A stretch of DNA of 64,000 nucleotides from Streptomyces sp. NRRL S-31. GTDB taxonomy: Bacteria > Actinomycetota > Actinomycetes > Streptomycetales > Streptomycetaceae. The notes under the pieces were generated by a model. It did not search any database. It had not been told where the DNA came from and saw only the letters and a list, made by a program, of their open reading frames with translations. Every line of letters begins with the position of its first letter. Position 1 is the first letter of the stretch. The DNA lies in NCBI RefSeq assembly GCF_000718775.1, contig NZ_JOCB01000001.1:1-64000 (forward strand), given 5' to 3'. Below are positions 1-8,366 of this stretch, piece by piece. The position numbers were made by a program, and so were the translations under genes.

Positions 1-96
1 GGGCGGGGCGGGGCGGACAGGGCCGCGGCGGTGGCGGGACGGCGGCGGTGGCGGTGGCGGTGGCGGTGGCCGGCTCGTGGTGGGGCCGGTGCGGGC

Positions 97-777
97 TCAG
101 CCCGCGGCCAGCCTGCGGGACTCGGCCGGCGGTTCCGGCTTGCGGCGCGGAAAGACCTCCCCCGGCGTGGGGATGGGCCGCTTCGGCGCCTCCGGCTCCG
201 GAGCGGGCTGGTCCGCCGGTGCGGGCGAGGGCTTCGGCGCGGGCTCGCGCGGGGTCTTCGACGGCTCTCCGGCCCGCCCGGCGTCCCGCCGGCCACCGGA
301 CTCCCCGGCGCCGCCCGCGAGGGCCAGCAGGCGCGTGCGCGCGGCGGGCACGGCGGGCGCCGGCACCTTCCGCGACCCCTGCGCGAACCGCGCCCGCACG
401 TCCTGCTCGGCCAGCGCCCGGCAGCGGTCCAGCAGCGCCGCCGCCGTGGGGTTGCCGCGCAGCGCCCGGAGCGCGGCGAGGTCGTCCGCCGTCGGCCGGT
501 GCCCGGCCCCGAGCGCCTCCTCCAGGAGGGCGAGGTAACCCGTGACGGTGCCCGGCAGCGCGGCCCGGTATCGGCCCAGATCGGCCACCAGGAAGGCGCG
601 CAGTCTGGCCCCCTCGCGCACCGCCTCGTCGAGCGACTCGGCGAGCCGGAGGCACTCCTGCACGTCCTCGGCGGTGGCATGGCCGGGATGGAGGGCGAGG
701 GCGAGGGCGAGGCGGAGCACACGCAGCTCCTCCGCGCCGAACGCCATGCCGCCGCGGGATCCGTATGGCGTGGGCAT
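97..777 (-). CDS. Hypothetical protein with alanine-rich helical N-terminus and proline-rich tail
   Basis: Function unknown. The 226-residue product has an Ala/Leu/Glu-rich, probably helical first half (about residues 10-130) and a Pro/Ala/Lys/Arg-rich, probably disordered tail. There is no signal peptide, membrane segment or catalytic motif. Its place downstream of coaX, with the same kind of N-terminus (PTPYGSRGGMAF), is one I recall as typical of Streptomyces. No ribosome binding site precedes the ATG, but a TAGCGT -10-like hexamer ends 6 bases before it, so the mRNA may be leaderless. A second in-frame ATG lies 10 codons in. Codon use fits a real gene. Confidence 0.8.
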   Translation of the reverse strand: MPTPYGSRGGMAFGAEELRVLRLALALALHPGHATAEDVQECLRLAESLDEAVREGARLRAFLVADLGRYRAALPGTVTGYLALLEEALGAGHRPTADDLAALRALRGNPTAAALLDRCRALAEQDVRARFAQGSRKVPAPAVPAARTRLLALAGGAGESGGRRDAGRAGEPSKTPREPAPKPSPAPADQPAPEPEAPKRPIPTPGEVFPRRKPEPPAESRRLAAG

Positions 778-799
778 GCGGCGACGCTATCGCTAATCG

Positions 800-832
800 G
801 ACAAAAGCGACCAAACAGGATGTTCTTTTGTC
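800..832. promoter_or_regulatory. Inverted repeat and probable promoter upstream of the 97..777 gene
   Basis: Perfect 8-bp inverted repeat GACAAAAG (800-807) and CTTTTGTC (825-832) with a 17-base spacer, in a short AT-richer patch between two leftward genes. It lies just upstream of a TAGCGT hexamer 6 bases before the ATG of the downstream gene, so it could be an operator for a leaderless promoter. It could also be the end of the coaX leader region or chance; no regulator is identified. Confidence 0.35.
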
Positions 833-904
833 GCGTGTCGCTCCCGGGTTCCCCCGTCCGGGGTCACCGGCGCGGCCGGAACCCCTGCGGGCACCGGCCG
901 CCGC

Positions 905-1702
905 TCACAGCCGCGACACGTTCCGCTCGTACACCAGCCGCAGCCCGATCAGCGTCAGCCACGGCTGGTGCTCGTCGATCACCGAGGACTCCCCCAGCAC
1001 CATCGGCGCGAGCCCGCCGGTGGCGATCACCGTCACGTCGTCCGGGTCGTCCGCCAGCTCCCGGGCCATCCGCTCGACCACCCCGTCGACCTGGCCGGCG
1101 AACCCGAACACGATCCCGGCCTGCATGGCCTCGACCGTGTTCTTGCCGATCACGCTGCGCGGCCGGGCCACCTCGATCTTGCGCAGCTGCGCGCCCTTGA
1201 CGCCGAGCGCCTCCACGGAGATCTCGATGCCGGGCGCGATCACCCCGCCGACGTACTCCCCGCGCGCGGAGACCGCGTCGAACGTGGTCGCCGTGCCGAA
1301 GTCGACGACGATCGCCGGGCCGCCGTACAGCTCGACGGCCGCGACCGCGTTGATGATCCGGTCGGCGCCGACCTCCTTGGGGTTGTCGGTGAGGATCGGC
1401 ACGCCCGTCTTCACGCCCGGCTCCACGAGGACGGCCGGGACGTCGCCGTAGTAGCGCCGGGTGACCTCGCGCAGCTCGTGCAGGACCGACGGGACGGTCG
1501 CGCAGATCGCGATGCCGTCGATGCCGTCGCCCAGCTCCTCGCCGAGCAGCGGGTGCATGCCCATCAGGCCCTGGAGCAGCACCGCCAGCTCGTCCGCCGT
1601 GCGGCGCGCGTCCGTGGAGATGCGCCAGTGCTCGACGATGTCCTCGCCGTCGAACAGGCCGAGGACGGTGTGCGTGTTGCCGACGTCGATCGTGAGCAGC
1701 AT
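905..1702 (-). CDS. coaX: Type III pantothenate kinase
   Basis: Phosphorylates pantothenate with ATP, the first committed step of coenzyme A synthesis; cytoplasmic. The 265-residue protein starts MLLTIDVGNTHTVLGLFDG, the ASKHA-fold phosphate-1 motif of CoaX proteins. It carries the internal GADRIINAVAA and VVDFGTATTFD motifs (catalytic Asp region) and a C-terminal ATGGLAPMV adenosine motif. Length is normal for the family. It begins 5 bases after the nadC stop and is the last gene of a leftward NAD/CoA cofactor operon, so it is presumably co-transcribed with nadC, nadB and panC. The long upstream in-frame extension is out-of-frame nadC sequence and was discarded. Confidence 0.96.
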   Translation of the reverse strand: MLLTIDVGNTHTVLGLFDGEDIVEHWRISTDARRTADELAVLLQGLMGMHPLLGEELGDGIDGIAICATVPSVLHELREVTRRYYGDVPAVLVEPGVKTGVPILTDNPKEVGADRIINAVAAVELYGGPAIVVDFGTATTFDAVSARGEYVGGVIAPGIEISVEALGVKGAQLRKIEVARPRSVIGKNTVEAMQAGIVFGFAGQVDGVVERMARELADDPDDVTVIATGGLAPMVLGESSVIDEHQPWLTLIGLRLVYERNVSRL

Positions 1703-1707
1703 GGCCG

Positions 1708-2685
1708 TTACTCCGCTTCGCGCAGATCCAGGCCGATGTCCAGGATCGGCGAGGAGTGGGTGAGCGCGCCGACGGCCAGGAAGTCCACGCCCGTGTCGGC
1801 GTACGCGCGCGCGGTCGCGAGCGTCAGCCGCCCGGATGCCTCCAGCAGTGCCCGGCCGGCGACGATGCCGACGGCCTCCTCGCACTCGCCCGGCGTGAAG
1901 TTGTCCAGCAGGATCAGGTCGGCGCCCGCGTCCACGACCTCGCGCAGCTGGTGCAGGGTGTCGACCTCGACCTCGATCGGCACCTCCGGGAAGGTCTCCC
2001 GTACCGCCTTGAACGCCTGCGTGACACCGCCGGCGGCGACCACGTGGTTGTCCTTCACCAGGGCCGCGTCGGACAGCGACATGCGGTGGTTGACGCCGCC
2101 GCCGCAGCGCACGGCGAACTTCTCCAGCGAGCGCAGGCCCGGCGTCGTCTTCCGGGTGTCGCGGACCTTCGTCCCGGTGCCCTCCAGCGCGTCCGCCCAC
2201 GCGCGCGTGGCGGTGGCGATGCCGGACAGCCGGCACAGGATGTTCAGCGCGCTGCGCTCGGCGGTGAGCAGGTCACGCGTGCGCGTGGTGACCGACAGCA
2301 GCTTCTGCCCGGCCTCGATCCGGTCGCCGTCCTCGACGTGCCGCTCGACCTCGAACTCGTCCGTGCAGACCACGGAGAGCACGGCCTCGGCGACCCGCAG
2401 GCCGGCCACGACGCCCGCCTCGCGCGCGGTGAAGTCGCCGGTGGCCACCGCGTCCTCGGGGATGGTCGAGACCGTCGTCACGTCCACACCGCCGTCCAGG
2501 TCCTCCTGGATGGCGACGTTGGCGATGTCCTCGACCTCGACGGGGTCGAGTCCGGCGGCGGCCAGCAGCTCGGCGAGCGCGGGATCGAGCCCGCACTCCA
2601 GGTACTCCTCGTCGCCCTCGGCGCCGCAGGCGCAGCCGTCGCCGCAGCCGCCGGTCGGGGCGAGGGGAAGGTCGTCGGTGCTCAC
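1708..2685 (-). CDS. nadC: Nicotinate-nucleotide pyrophosphorylase (quinolinate phosphoribosyltransferase)
   Basis: Converts quinolinate and PRPP to nicotinate mononucleotide in de novo NAD synthesis. Family motifs are present: ALNILCRLSGIAT, the RDTRKTTPGLR active-site stretch, KFAVRCGGGVNHR, LVKDNH and the EVEVDTLHQL phosphate-binding region. The first 35 residues are an extra cysteine-rich leader with Cys at 14, 18, 20 and 31 from the chosen start, not part of the core NadC fold. I chose the GTG at 2685 because AGGAG lies 11 bases upstream. A GTG at 2694 would overlap the nadB stop by GTGA but is only 2 bases from the same AGGAG. Confidence 0.95.
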   Translation of the reverse strand: MSTDDLPLAPTGGCGDGCACGAEGDEEYLECGLDPALAELLAAAGLDPVEVEDIANVAIQEDLDGGVDVTTVSTIPEDAVATGDFTAREAGVVAGLRVAEAVLSVVCTDEFEVERHVEDGDRIEAGQKLLSVTTRTRDLLTAERSALNILCRLSGIATATRAWADALEGTGTKVRDTRKTTPGLRSLEKFAVRCGGGVNHRMSLSDAALVKDNHVVAAGGVTQAFKAVRETFPEVPIEVEVDTLHQLREVVDAGADLILLDNFTPGECEEAVGIVAGRALLEASGRLTLATARAYADTGVDFLAVGALTHSSPILDIGLDLREAE

Positions 2686-2690
2686 GTCTG

Positions 2691-4412
2691 TCACTGCTCC
2701 TGGGGGCGCTGGGATTGCCGGGTAGGGGGGAAGTCTGCGGTGTCCGTGGTGCGTACGGCCAGCGACCGGTCCGGATTGAGCCGTACGACGATGTGCCGCC
2801 GCCAGTCGGTGTCGTCGCGCTCGGCGTGGTCCTCGCGCCAGTGGCAGCCGCGGGTCTCCTCGCGCAGTCGCGCGGCGGCGACCAGGACGCGGGCCACGCA
2901 CAGCAGGTTCGTCGCCTCCCAGGTGTCCACGCCGGGCTCGGCGGTCTTGCCGTTCTCCTCCAGCGCGTCCCGGGCGTCGGCGTGCAGCCGCTGGAGCCGG
3001 TCGGCGGCCCGGGCGAGGGACTCCGCGGAGCGCAGCACGCCCGCGCCCTCGGTCATGGTCCGCTGGACGGCGAACCGGGTCTCGGGGGCGAGCAGGGGGT
3101 GCGCGGGCCGCTCGGGCACCGGCACGGGCGCGGGCACGCGCGCGCCGAGGCCGCCGTCCGCGCGTTCGGCCGCGATGTCGGCGGCGATCCGCTCGGCGTA
3201 GACGAGCCCTTCGAGGAGGGAGTTGGAGGCGAGCCGGTTGGCGCCGTGCACGCCCGTGCAGGCGACCTCGCCGCACGCGTACAGGCCGGGCACGGTGGTC
3301 CGGCCGCGGGCGTCGGTACGGACGCCGCCGGAGGCGTAGTGGGCCGCCGGGGCGACCGGGACGGGCTCGGTGACCGGGTCGATGCCGTGGGCGCGGCAGG
3401 CGGCCAGGATGGTCGGGAAGCGGTGCTCCCACATCTCGGCGCCGAAGTGCCGGGCGTCCAGGTACATGTGCTCGGCGCCCTGTTCCAGCATCCGCCGCGT
3501 GATGCCCTTGGCGACGATGTCCCGGGGCGCCAGCTCGGCCAGTTCGTGCCGGCCCGCCATGAAGCGCACGCCGTCGCCGTCGACCAGGTGGGCGCCCTCG
3601 CCGCGCACCGCCTCGGAGACCAGCGGCTGCTGGCCCTCGGCGTCCGCGCCGAGGAACAGCACGGTCGGGTGGAACTGCACGAACTCCAGGTCGGAGACCT
3701 CGGCACCGGCGCGCAGCGCCAGCGCCACGCCGTCGCCGGTCGACACCGACGGGTTGGTGGTCGCCGAGAACACCTGGCCCATGCCGCCGGTGGCGAGCAC
3801 CACCGCGGGCGCGTGCACGGCGCCCACGCCGTCGTGCTGGCCCTCGCCCATCACGTGCAGGGTGACACCGGCCGTACGGCCGGCGGCGTCCGTGAGCAGG
3901 TCCAGCACCAGCGCGTTCTCGATGGTGCGCAGCCCGCGCGCGCGAACGGCCTCGACCAGGGCCCGGGAGATCTCCGCGCCGGTCGCGTCCCCGCCGGCGT
4001 GCGCGATCCGGCGCCGGTGGTGACCGCCCTCGCGGGTGAGTTCCAGCTCGCCCGCGTCGGACTCGTCGAAGTGCGCGCCGGTGTCGATGAGCCGCCGCAC
4101 CGCGTCGGGGCCCTCGGTGACGAGGATGCGCACCGCCTCCTCGTCGCACAGGCCGGCGCCGGCCACCAGGGTGTCCTCGAGGTGCTGCTCGGGTGTGTCG
4201 CCCTCGCCGAGGGCGGCGGCGATGCCGCCCTGCGCCCAGCGCGTGGAGCCGTCGTCGAGCCGGGCCTTGGTGACGACGACGGTGCTGAGGCCGGCGGCCT
4301 CGCAGCGCAGGGCCGCGGTCAGACCGGCCACGCCGGAGCCGACGACGACCACGTCCGCGGAGATGGCCCAGCCGGGGGCGGGCGCGTGCAGTCGTATGCC
4401 TGTGCTGGTCAC
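2691..4412 (-). CDS. nadB: L-aspartate oxidase
   Basis: FAD-dependent oxidase that makes iminoaspartate from L-aspartate for quinolinate synthesis. The 573-residue protein has the N-terminal dinucleotide motif [17 protein letters not shown], then [13 protein letters not shown], the [19 protein letters not shown] substrate segment, EFVQFHPT and the C-terminal [22 protein letters not shown] motif of the fumarate-reductase/aspartate-oxidase family. GTG start; its GTGA overlaps the panC stop by 4 bases, indicating translational coupling. The partner quinolinate synthase gene nadA is not in this window. Confidence 0.96.
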   Translation of the reverse strand: MTSTGIRLHAPAPGWAISADVVVVGSGVAGLTAALRCEAAGLSTVVVTKARLDDGSTRWAQGGIAAALGEGDTPEQHLEDTLVAGAGLCDEEAVRILVTEGPDAVRRLIDTGAHFDESDAGELELTREGGHHRRRIAHAGGDATGAEISRALVEAVRARGLRTIENALVLDLLTDAAGRTAGVTLHVMGEGQHDGVGAVHAPAVVLATGGMGQVFSATTNPSVSTGDGVALALRAGAEVSDLEFVQFHPTVLFLGADAEGQQPLVSEAVRGEGAHLVDGDGVRFMAGRHELAELAPRDIVAKGITRRMLEQGAEHMYLDARHFGAEMWEHRFPTILAACRAHGIDPVTEPVPVAPAAHYASGGVRTDARGRTTVPGLYACGEVACTGVHGANRLASNSLLEGLVYAERIAADIAAERADGGLGARVPAPVPVPERPAHPLLAPETRFAVQRTMTEGAGVLRSAESLARAADRLQRLHADARDALEENGKTAEPGVDTWEATNLLCVARVLVAAARLREETRGCHWREDHAERDDTDWRRHIVVRLNPDRSLAVRTTDTADFPPTRQSQRPQEQ

Positions 4413-5410
4413 GAGGCGGCTCCGAAGGTCCCGAAGGTGAGGGGGAGGTTGTCGATCAGCCGGGTCGCGCCGACCCGGGCGGCGACGGCCAGCACGGCCT
4501 CGCCGGTGAAGCCGTCGCCGATCTCGGTGAAGTCGGCGGGGTCGACCAGCGCGAGGTAGTCCAGCCGCAGCGGCGGGTCGAAGCGGGCGGCCTCGTCCAG
4601 CACCTGGCGGGCGGCGGCGCGGACGGCCGCCGGGCCGCCGGGCGCGGCGGTGGCCACCGCGTGCGCGTCGGCCGCCGCGCGGGACTCCCCTATGGCGCTC
4701 AGCGCCTCGGCGCGCGCGTGCGTGGAGGGCACTTCCCGGGCCCGCGCGCGCAGCGCCTCCTGGGCCGCGTGCCGGTCCCGGCCGGCGAACAGCGCGCGGG
4801 ACAGCGCGAGCGCCGTGCGGCGCTCGTCCGCCGAGAGGTAGCGGTTGCGGCTGGACAGGGCGAGCCCGTCCTCCTCGCGCACGGTCGGCACGGCGACGAT
4901 GTCCACGCCGAAGTTCAGGTCCCGCACCATGCGGCGGATCAGGGCCAGCTGCTGGGCGTCCTTCTGCCCGAACAGGGCCACGTCGGGGCGAGTGAGGTGC
5001 AGCAGCTTGCCGACGACCGTGAGCATGCCGTCGAAGTGGCCGGGCCGCGAGGCGCCCTCCAGGCGTTCGCCCATGGGCCCGGCGGTGATCCGCACCTGGG
5101 GTTCGCCGCCCGGGTACACCTCGTCCACGGCGGGCGCGAACACGGCGTCCGCGCCCGCCCGCCCGGCCAGCTCCAGGTCGGCGTCCAGGGTGCGCGGATA
5201 GCGGTCCAGGTCCTCCCCCGCGCCGAACTGGAGCGGATTGACGAAGACGGTGACGACGACCTCGCCGTCGGGGCCCGCGATGCCGCGCGCGGAGCGGATG
5301 AGCGTCGCGTGGCCCTCGTGCAGGGCGCCCATGGTCATCACGACGGCGCGGCGGCCGTGGCGCACGCGCGCGTGCAGTTCGCCGGCGGTGCTCAGCAGGG
5401 CGGTGGTCAT
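4409..5410 (-). CDS. panC: Pantothenate synthetase (pantoate-beta-alanine ligase)
   Basis: Condenses pantoate and beta-alanine using ATP to give pantothenate. The 333-residue protein shows [18 protein letters not shown] (the HIGH-like nucleotide motif, MGALHxGH), [18 protein letters not shown] and SSRNRYLS, all classic PanC signatures. The part after about residue 200 is longer and more Ala-rich than in E. coli PanC. The ATG overlaps the end of the DUF2520 gene by 4 bases (ATGA). panD for beta-alanine supply and panB are not adjacent. Confidence 0.96.
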   Translation of the reverse strand: MTTALLSTAGELHARVRHGRRAVVMTMGALHEGHATLIRSARGIAGPDGEVVVTVFVNPLQFGAGEDLDRYPRTLDADLELAGRAGADAVFAPAVDEVYPGGEPQVRITAGPMGERLEGASRPGHFDGMLTVVGKLLHLTRPDVALFGQKDAQQLALIRRMVRDLNFGVDIVAVPTVREEDGLALSSRNRYLSADERRTALALSRALFAGRDRHAAQEALRARAREVPSTHARAEALSAIGESRAAADAHAVATAAPGGPAAVRAAARQVLDEAARFDPPLRLDYLALVDPADFTEIGDGFTGEAVLAVAARVGATRLIDNLPLTFGTFGAAS

Positions 5411-6408
5411 CGGTCGTTCCCCTCGGTGCCGTTCGTGCCGTCGGTGCCGTCGGTGTCGTTCCCGCCGTCGGTGCCGTTCGCGCCGCCGGCCGCGTCACCC
5501 GCGCGGCCCGTGTCGGCGAGTACCCCGAGCAGGTCCTCGGCGAGTTCCGGCTTCAGCAGGCCGTGGGCGAGCGCGCGGTCGGCGGTCGCGCGGGCCATCG
5601 CCAGATAGCCCGCCACGGTCTGCGGGGCGTGCTCGCGCAGCTCGGAGATGTGCGCGGCGACCGTGCCGGCGTCCCCGCGCGCGACCGGACCGGTCAGGGC
5701 GGCGTCGCCGGAGCGCAGCGCGTTGTCCAGGGCGGCGCCGAGCAGCGGGCCGAGCATCCGGTCGGGTGCCGTCACGCCGGCCGTGCGCAGCAGCTCCATG
5801 GACTGGGCGACCAGGGTCACCAGGTGGTTCGCGCCGAGGGCGAGGGCCGCGTGGTACAGCGGGCGGTTCCGCTCGCTGATCCACTCCGGCTCGCCGCCCA
5901 TCTCGATCACCAGGGCCTCGGCGGCCAGCCGCAGCTCCTCGGGCGCCGTGACGCCGAAGGAGCAGCCCGCCAGGCGCTGGACGTCCACGGGCGTGCCGGT
6001 GAAGGTCATCGCCGGGTGCAGGGCGAGCGGCAGCGCGCCCGCGCGCAGGGCCGGGTCGAGGACCTTCGCGCCGTACCGGCCGGAGGTGTGCACGAGCAGC
6101 TGGCCCGGCCGGACCGCGCCGGTCCCGGCGAGCCCCGCGACCAGGCCGGGCAGCGCGTCGTCGGGGACGGTGAGCAGCACCAGGTCGGCGCGCTGGAGCA
6201 CCTCCGCGGGCGGCACCAGCGGGACGTCCGGGAGCATCGTCTCGGCACGCCTGCGGGAGGTTTCGGAGACTCCGGAGACGGCCACCGGACGGTGCCCGGC
6301 GAGCTGGAGGGACGCGGCGAGCGCGGGGCCCACGCGGCCGGCGCCGACGACACCGACGGTGAGCCGCGCGGGGCGGTCCTTGAGGTCTGGCTGGTGGACT
6401 GTACTCAC
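5407..6408 (-). CDS. Rossmann-like / DUF2520 dehydrogenase, candidate ketopantoate reductase
   Basis: First gene of the leftward panC-nadB-nadC-coaX operon. Residues 15-150 form a Rossmann fold opening with [20 protein letters not shown] (GxGxxG), followed by [11 protein letters not shown] and LALHPAMTF; the second half is the all-helical DUF2520 domain resembling 6PGDH-like C-terminal domains. The last 35 residues are a Gly/Asn/Asp/Thr repeat tail ([19 protein letters not shown]), a likely disordered extension. Being coupled to panC and of the same general fold as PanE, an NADPH-dependent ketopantoate reductase role is plausible but inferred. Confidence 0.88.
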   Translation of the reverse strand: MSTVHQPDLKDRPARLTVGVVGAGRVGPALAASLQLAGHRPVAVSGVSETSRRRAETMLPDVPLVPPAEVLQRADLVLLTVPDDALPGLVAGLAGTGAVRPGQLLVHTSGRYGAKVLDPALRAGALPLALHPAMTFTGTPVDVQRLAGCSFGVTAPEELRLAAEALVIEMGGEPEWISERNRPLYHAALALGANHLVTLVAQSMELLRTAGVTAPDRMLGPLLGAALDNALRSGDAALTGPVARGDAGTVAAHISELREHAPQTVAGYLAMARATADRALAHGLLKPELAEDLLGVLADTGRAGDAAGGANGTDGGNDTDGTDGTNGTEGNDR

Positions 6409-6448
6409 GCGACGGAGGCCTTCCCGTTCCAGTCCGCTCTGGGTACCG

Positions 6449-6504
6449 GACGATTTCTCGTCATGTTAACGCTATCTCGGTCCGGTGCCGACCGGTTGTC
6501 CACA
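6449..6504. promoter_or_regulatory. Divergent promoter region with small palindrome and a DnaA-box-like site
   Basis: Lies in the 190-base gap between the leftward cofactor operon and the rightward aldolase-like gene. A leftward -10-like TAGCGT (plus-strand 6469-6474) would start transcription near a 14-bp palindrome GACGA-TTTC-TCGTC (6449-6462). TTGTCCACA at 6496-6504 matches the Streptomyces DnaA-box consensus exactly. The -35 is poor. The palindrome is short enough to be fortuitous. Confidence 0.35.
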
Positions 6505-6599
6505 GGCTGTGGGTTTCCCCACGCCACCGCCGACGGCAGCGGGCGTCCCACCCGTAATCCCGGTGCCGCCCGCCGGCCCGGCACGGCATGATCCACGGC

Positions 6600-7844
6600 A
6601 TGACGGAGACAGCCGGACAGGGCACCGGACAAGGCACCACGCAGGACGCCGGGCAGGGCATCGCCCAGAACGCCGCACCGGGCACCGGGCAGGACGCGCG
6701 GAAGTCGACGGGGGAACGCTTGCGGGAGCGGCGCACCGCCGCACGGCGGCAGGCGCGGCGCGCACTCTCCCGCGCGGGCTGGGGCGGCACACTCCGCGAC
6801 CGCCTCACCCACCTGATGGACGCCGCGCCCGACGCCTACGACCTGGACGAACCGGCCGACGTCTACGGCGACGGGGTCGTGGCCGCCCTGGAGGAGCGGG
6901 TCGCCACCCTGCTCGGCACGGAGGCCGCCGCCTTCTTCCCGACCGGCACCATGGCGCAGCAGGTGGCGCTGCGCTGCTGGGCCGGCCGCACCGGGAACCC
7001 GGCGGTGGCCCTGCACCCGCTGGCCCACCCGGAGGTGCACGAGCGGCACGCCTTCAGCCAGGTCAGCGGTCTGCGTCCGGTCAGGGTGGGCGGCGGCCAC
7101 CGGCTGCCCACGGCGGCGGAGATACGCGACCTCGAGGAGCCCTTCGGGGCGCTGATGCTGGAATTGCCGCTCAGGGACGCCGGTTTCGTGCTGCCCACCT
7201 GGGAGGAGCTGACCGAGGTGGTCGAGGCGGCGCGGGAGCGGGACGCGGTGGTGCACTTCGACGGCGCGCGCCTGTGGGAGTGCACCGAGCACTTCGGGCG
7301 CCCGCTGGAGGAGATCGCGGCCCTGGCCGACAGCGTCTACGTGTCGTTCTACAAGTCCGTCGGTGGTTTCGGCGGCGCCGCGCTCGCCGGCCCGCGCACG
7401 CTGGTGGAGGAGGCGAGGACCTGGCGGCACCGGTACGGCGGCACCGTCTTCCAGCAGTTCCCGACCGCGCTGTCCGCGCTCGTCGGGCTGGACCGCGAAC
7501 TGCCCCGGCTGCCGGAGTACGTGCGGCACGCGCGCGTGGTAGCCGAGGCGCTGCGCGAGGGCTTCGCGGCGGCCGGAGCGGCCTGGGCCCGCGTCCACCC
7601 GGAGGTCCCGCACACCCACGAGTTCCAGGTCTGGCTGCCGTACGCGCCCGAGGTGGCGGCGGAGGCCGCCGTGCGCCAGGCCGAGGAGACCTCGGTGCTG
7701 CTCTTCGCCAACGCCTGGGACGCCACGGGGCCCGGCCTGGCGTGCACGGAGGTCACCGTCCGCGCCGAGGGCCTGGAGTGGACGGCGGCGGACGTCCACG
7801 CGGCCGTACGGGACTTCGTGGACCGTCTGCCCCGCACGGTCTAG
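6600..7844 (+). CDS. Threonine aldolase-like PLP-dependent beta-eliminating lyase
   Basis: Fold-type I PLP enzyme of the low-specificity L-threonine aldolase / aromatic amino acid beta-eliminating lyase family, which cleaves beta-hydroxy amino acids such as threonine to glycine and an aldehyde. Motifs: ADVYGDGVVAALEERVA (substrate-entry region), FFPTGTMAQQVALR (phosphate binding), HFDGARLWE (catalytic Asp) and SFYKSVGGFGGA with the Schiff-base lysine at about residue 252. The first 40 residues are a Gly/Gln/Thr repeat leader absent from ordinary aldolases. Start choice between ATG 6588 and ATG 6600 is uncertain because neither has a good ribosome binding site. Exact substrate unknown. Confidence 0.88.
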   Translation: MTETAGQGTGQGTTQDAGQGIAQNAAPGTGQDARKSTGERLRERRTAARRQARRALSRAGWGGTLRDRLTHLMDAAPDAYDLDEPADVYGDGVVAALEERVATLLGTEAAAFFPTGTMAQQVALRCWAGRTGNPAVALHPLAHPEVHERHAFSQVSGLRPVRVGGGHRLPTAAEIRDLEEPFGALMLELPLRDAGFVLPTWEELTEVVEAARERDAVVHFDGARLWECTEHFGRPLEEIAALADSVYVSFYKSVGGFGGAALAGPRTLVEEARTWRHRYGGTVFQQFPTALSALVGLDRELPRLPEYVRHARVVAEALREGFAAAGAAWARVHPEVPHTHEFQVWLPYAPEVAAEAAVRQAEETSVLLFANAWDATGPGLACTEVTVRAEGLEWTAADVHAAVRDFVDRLPRTV

Positions 7845-7896
7845 CCGGGCTCGCCGGGAGGGCGGGACCCGGCGGGCGCGCGGCTGAGCCGCGGAC

Positions 7897-7958
7897 GCGG
7901 GGGCGGCCAGGGGGCTCAGCCGAGGAGGCGGGGGCGGCCAGGGGGCTCAGCCGAGGGT
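7897..7958. repeat. 31-bp tandem duplication at the 3' end of a small gene
   Basis: Two adjacent copies of a 31-base unit (7897-7927 and 7928-7958), identical except for the last two bases, with a partial third start at about 7959. The unit opens GCGGGGGCGGCCAGGGGG and contains CTCAGCCGA. The second copy includes the stop codon of the leftward 68-residue gene at 7947, so the duplication repeats the end of that gene plus downstream DNA. Confidence 0.85.
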
Positions 7959-8153
7959 GCGGGGGCGCAGTCGGCGCGCGAGGGTGCGGAGGCGCCCGCG
8001 CGCCGGGCGGCCGGCGACGACCGCGCTGAAGCGCCGGTACTCGCGCAGCCCGCGCACCGCGTCCAGGTCGTGCCGGCCCGGCGCGGGCGGTCCGGGCTCG
8101 CCGTGCAGACGGGCGCGGTAGCTGTCGAAGAGGTGCTGCTGGGCGAGGCTCAT
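7947..8153 (-). CDS. Small basic hypothetical protein
   Basis: 68 residues starting MSLAQQHLFDSYRARLHGEP and ending in a strongly basic segment (RGRLRTLARRLRPRTLG). No transmembrane segment or known domain was recognised. The reading frame has typical high-GC codon usage, and the start is preceded by GGAGG-like sequence (rev. of cctccc at about 8165). It is divergent from the DUF5937/ArsR regulator across a 213-base gap. Function unknown. Confidence 0.6.
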   Translation of the reverse strand: MSLAQQHLFDSYRARLHGEPGPPAPGRHDLDAVRGLREYRRFSAVVAGRPARGRLRTLARRLRPRTLG

Positions 8154-8305
8154 GGCGGACCGCCTTCCGGGAGGTCTCGGGAGGTTGTGCGGGAGGTACC
8201 CGGGGGCCCGGGACGTGGGCCGGCCACCGGCCGCGCGGTGACCGCTCGGGCCGCCCGGCCGCCCCGGTGGTCACAGACTGCGCGGCCCGCCGGGAGAAGT
8301 CGCGC

Positions 8306-8328
8306 CGATTGACGTGCCCCGTCAATCG
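8306..8328. promoter_or_regulatory. Palindromic operator candidate for the DUF5937/ArsR regulator
   Basis: Perfect 9-5-9 inverted repeat: CGATTGACG (8306-8314), TGCCC, CGTCAATCG (8320-8328). Each arm contains TTGACG, a -35-like hexamer, one on each strand, so both divergent promoters could be covered. It ends 38 bases before the regulator's ATG at 8367. The surrounding sequence is much more GC-rich, so the match is unlikely to be trivial. Autoregulation is inferred. Confidence 0.55.
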
Positions 8329-8366
8329 AGGGCCCGGTTGTCGGTGGCCGCGGGCACCATGGGGGC

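Noticed and set aside
1-96. (GGCGGT)n run and GGGCG repeats at the window start
   Set aside because: Short GC-rich simple sequence at the edge; not informative without the flanking region.
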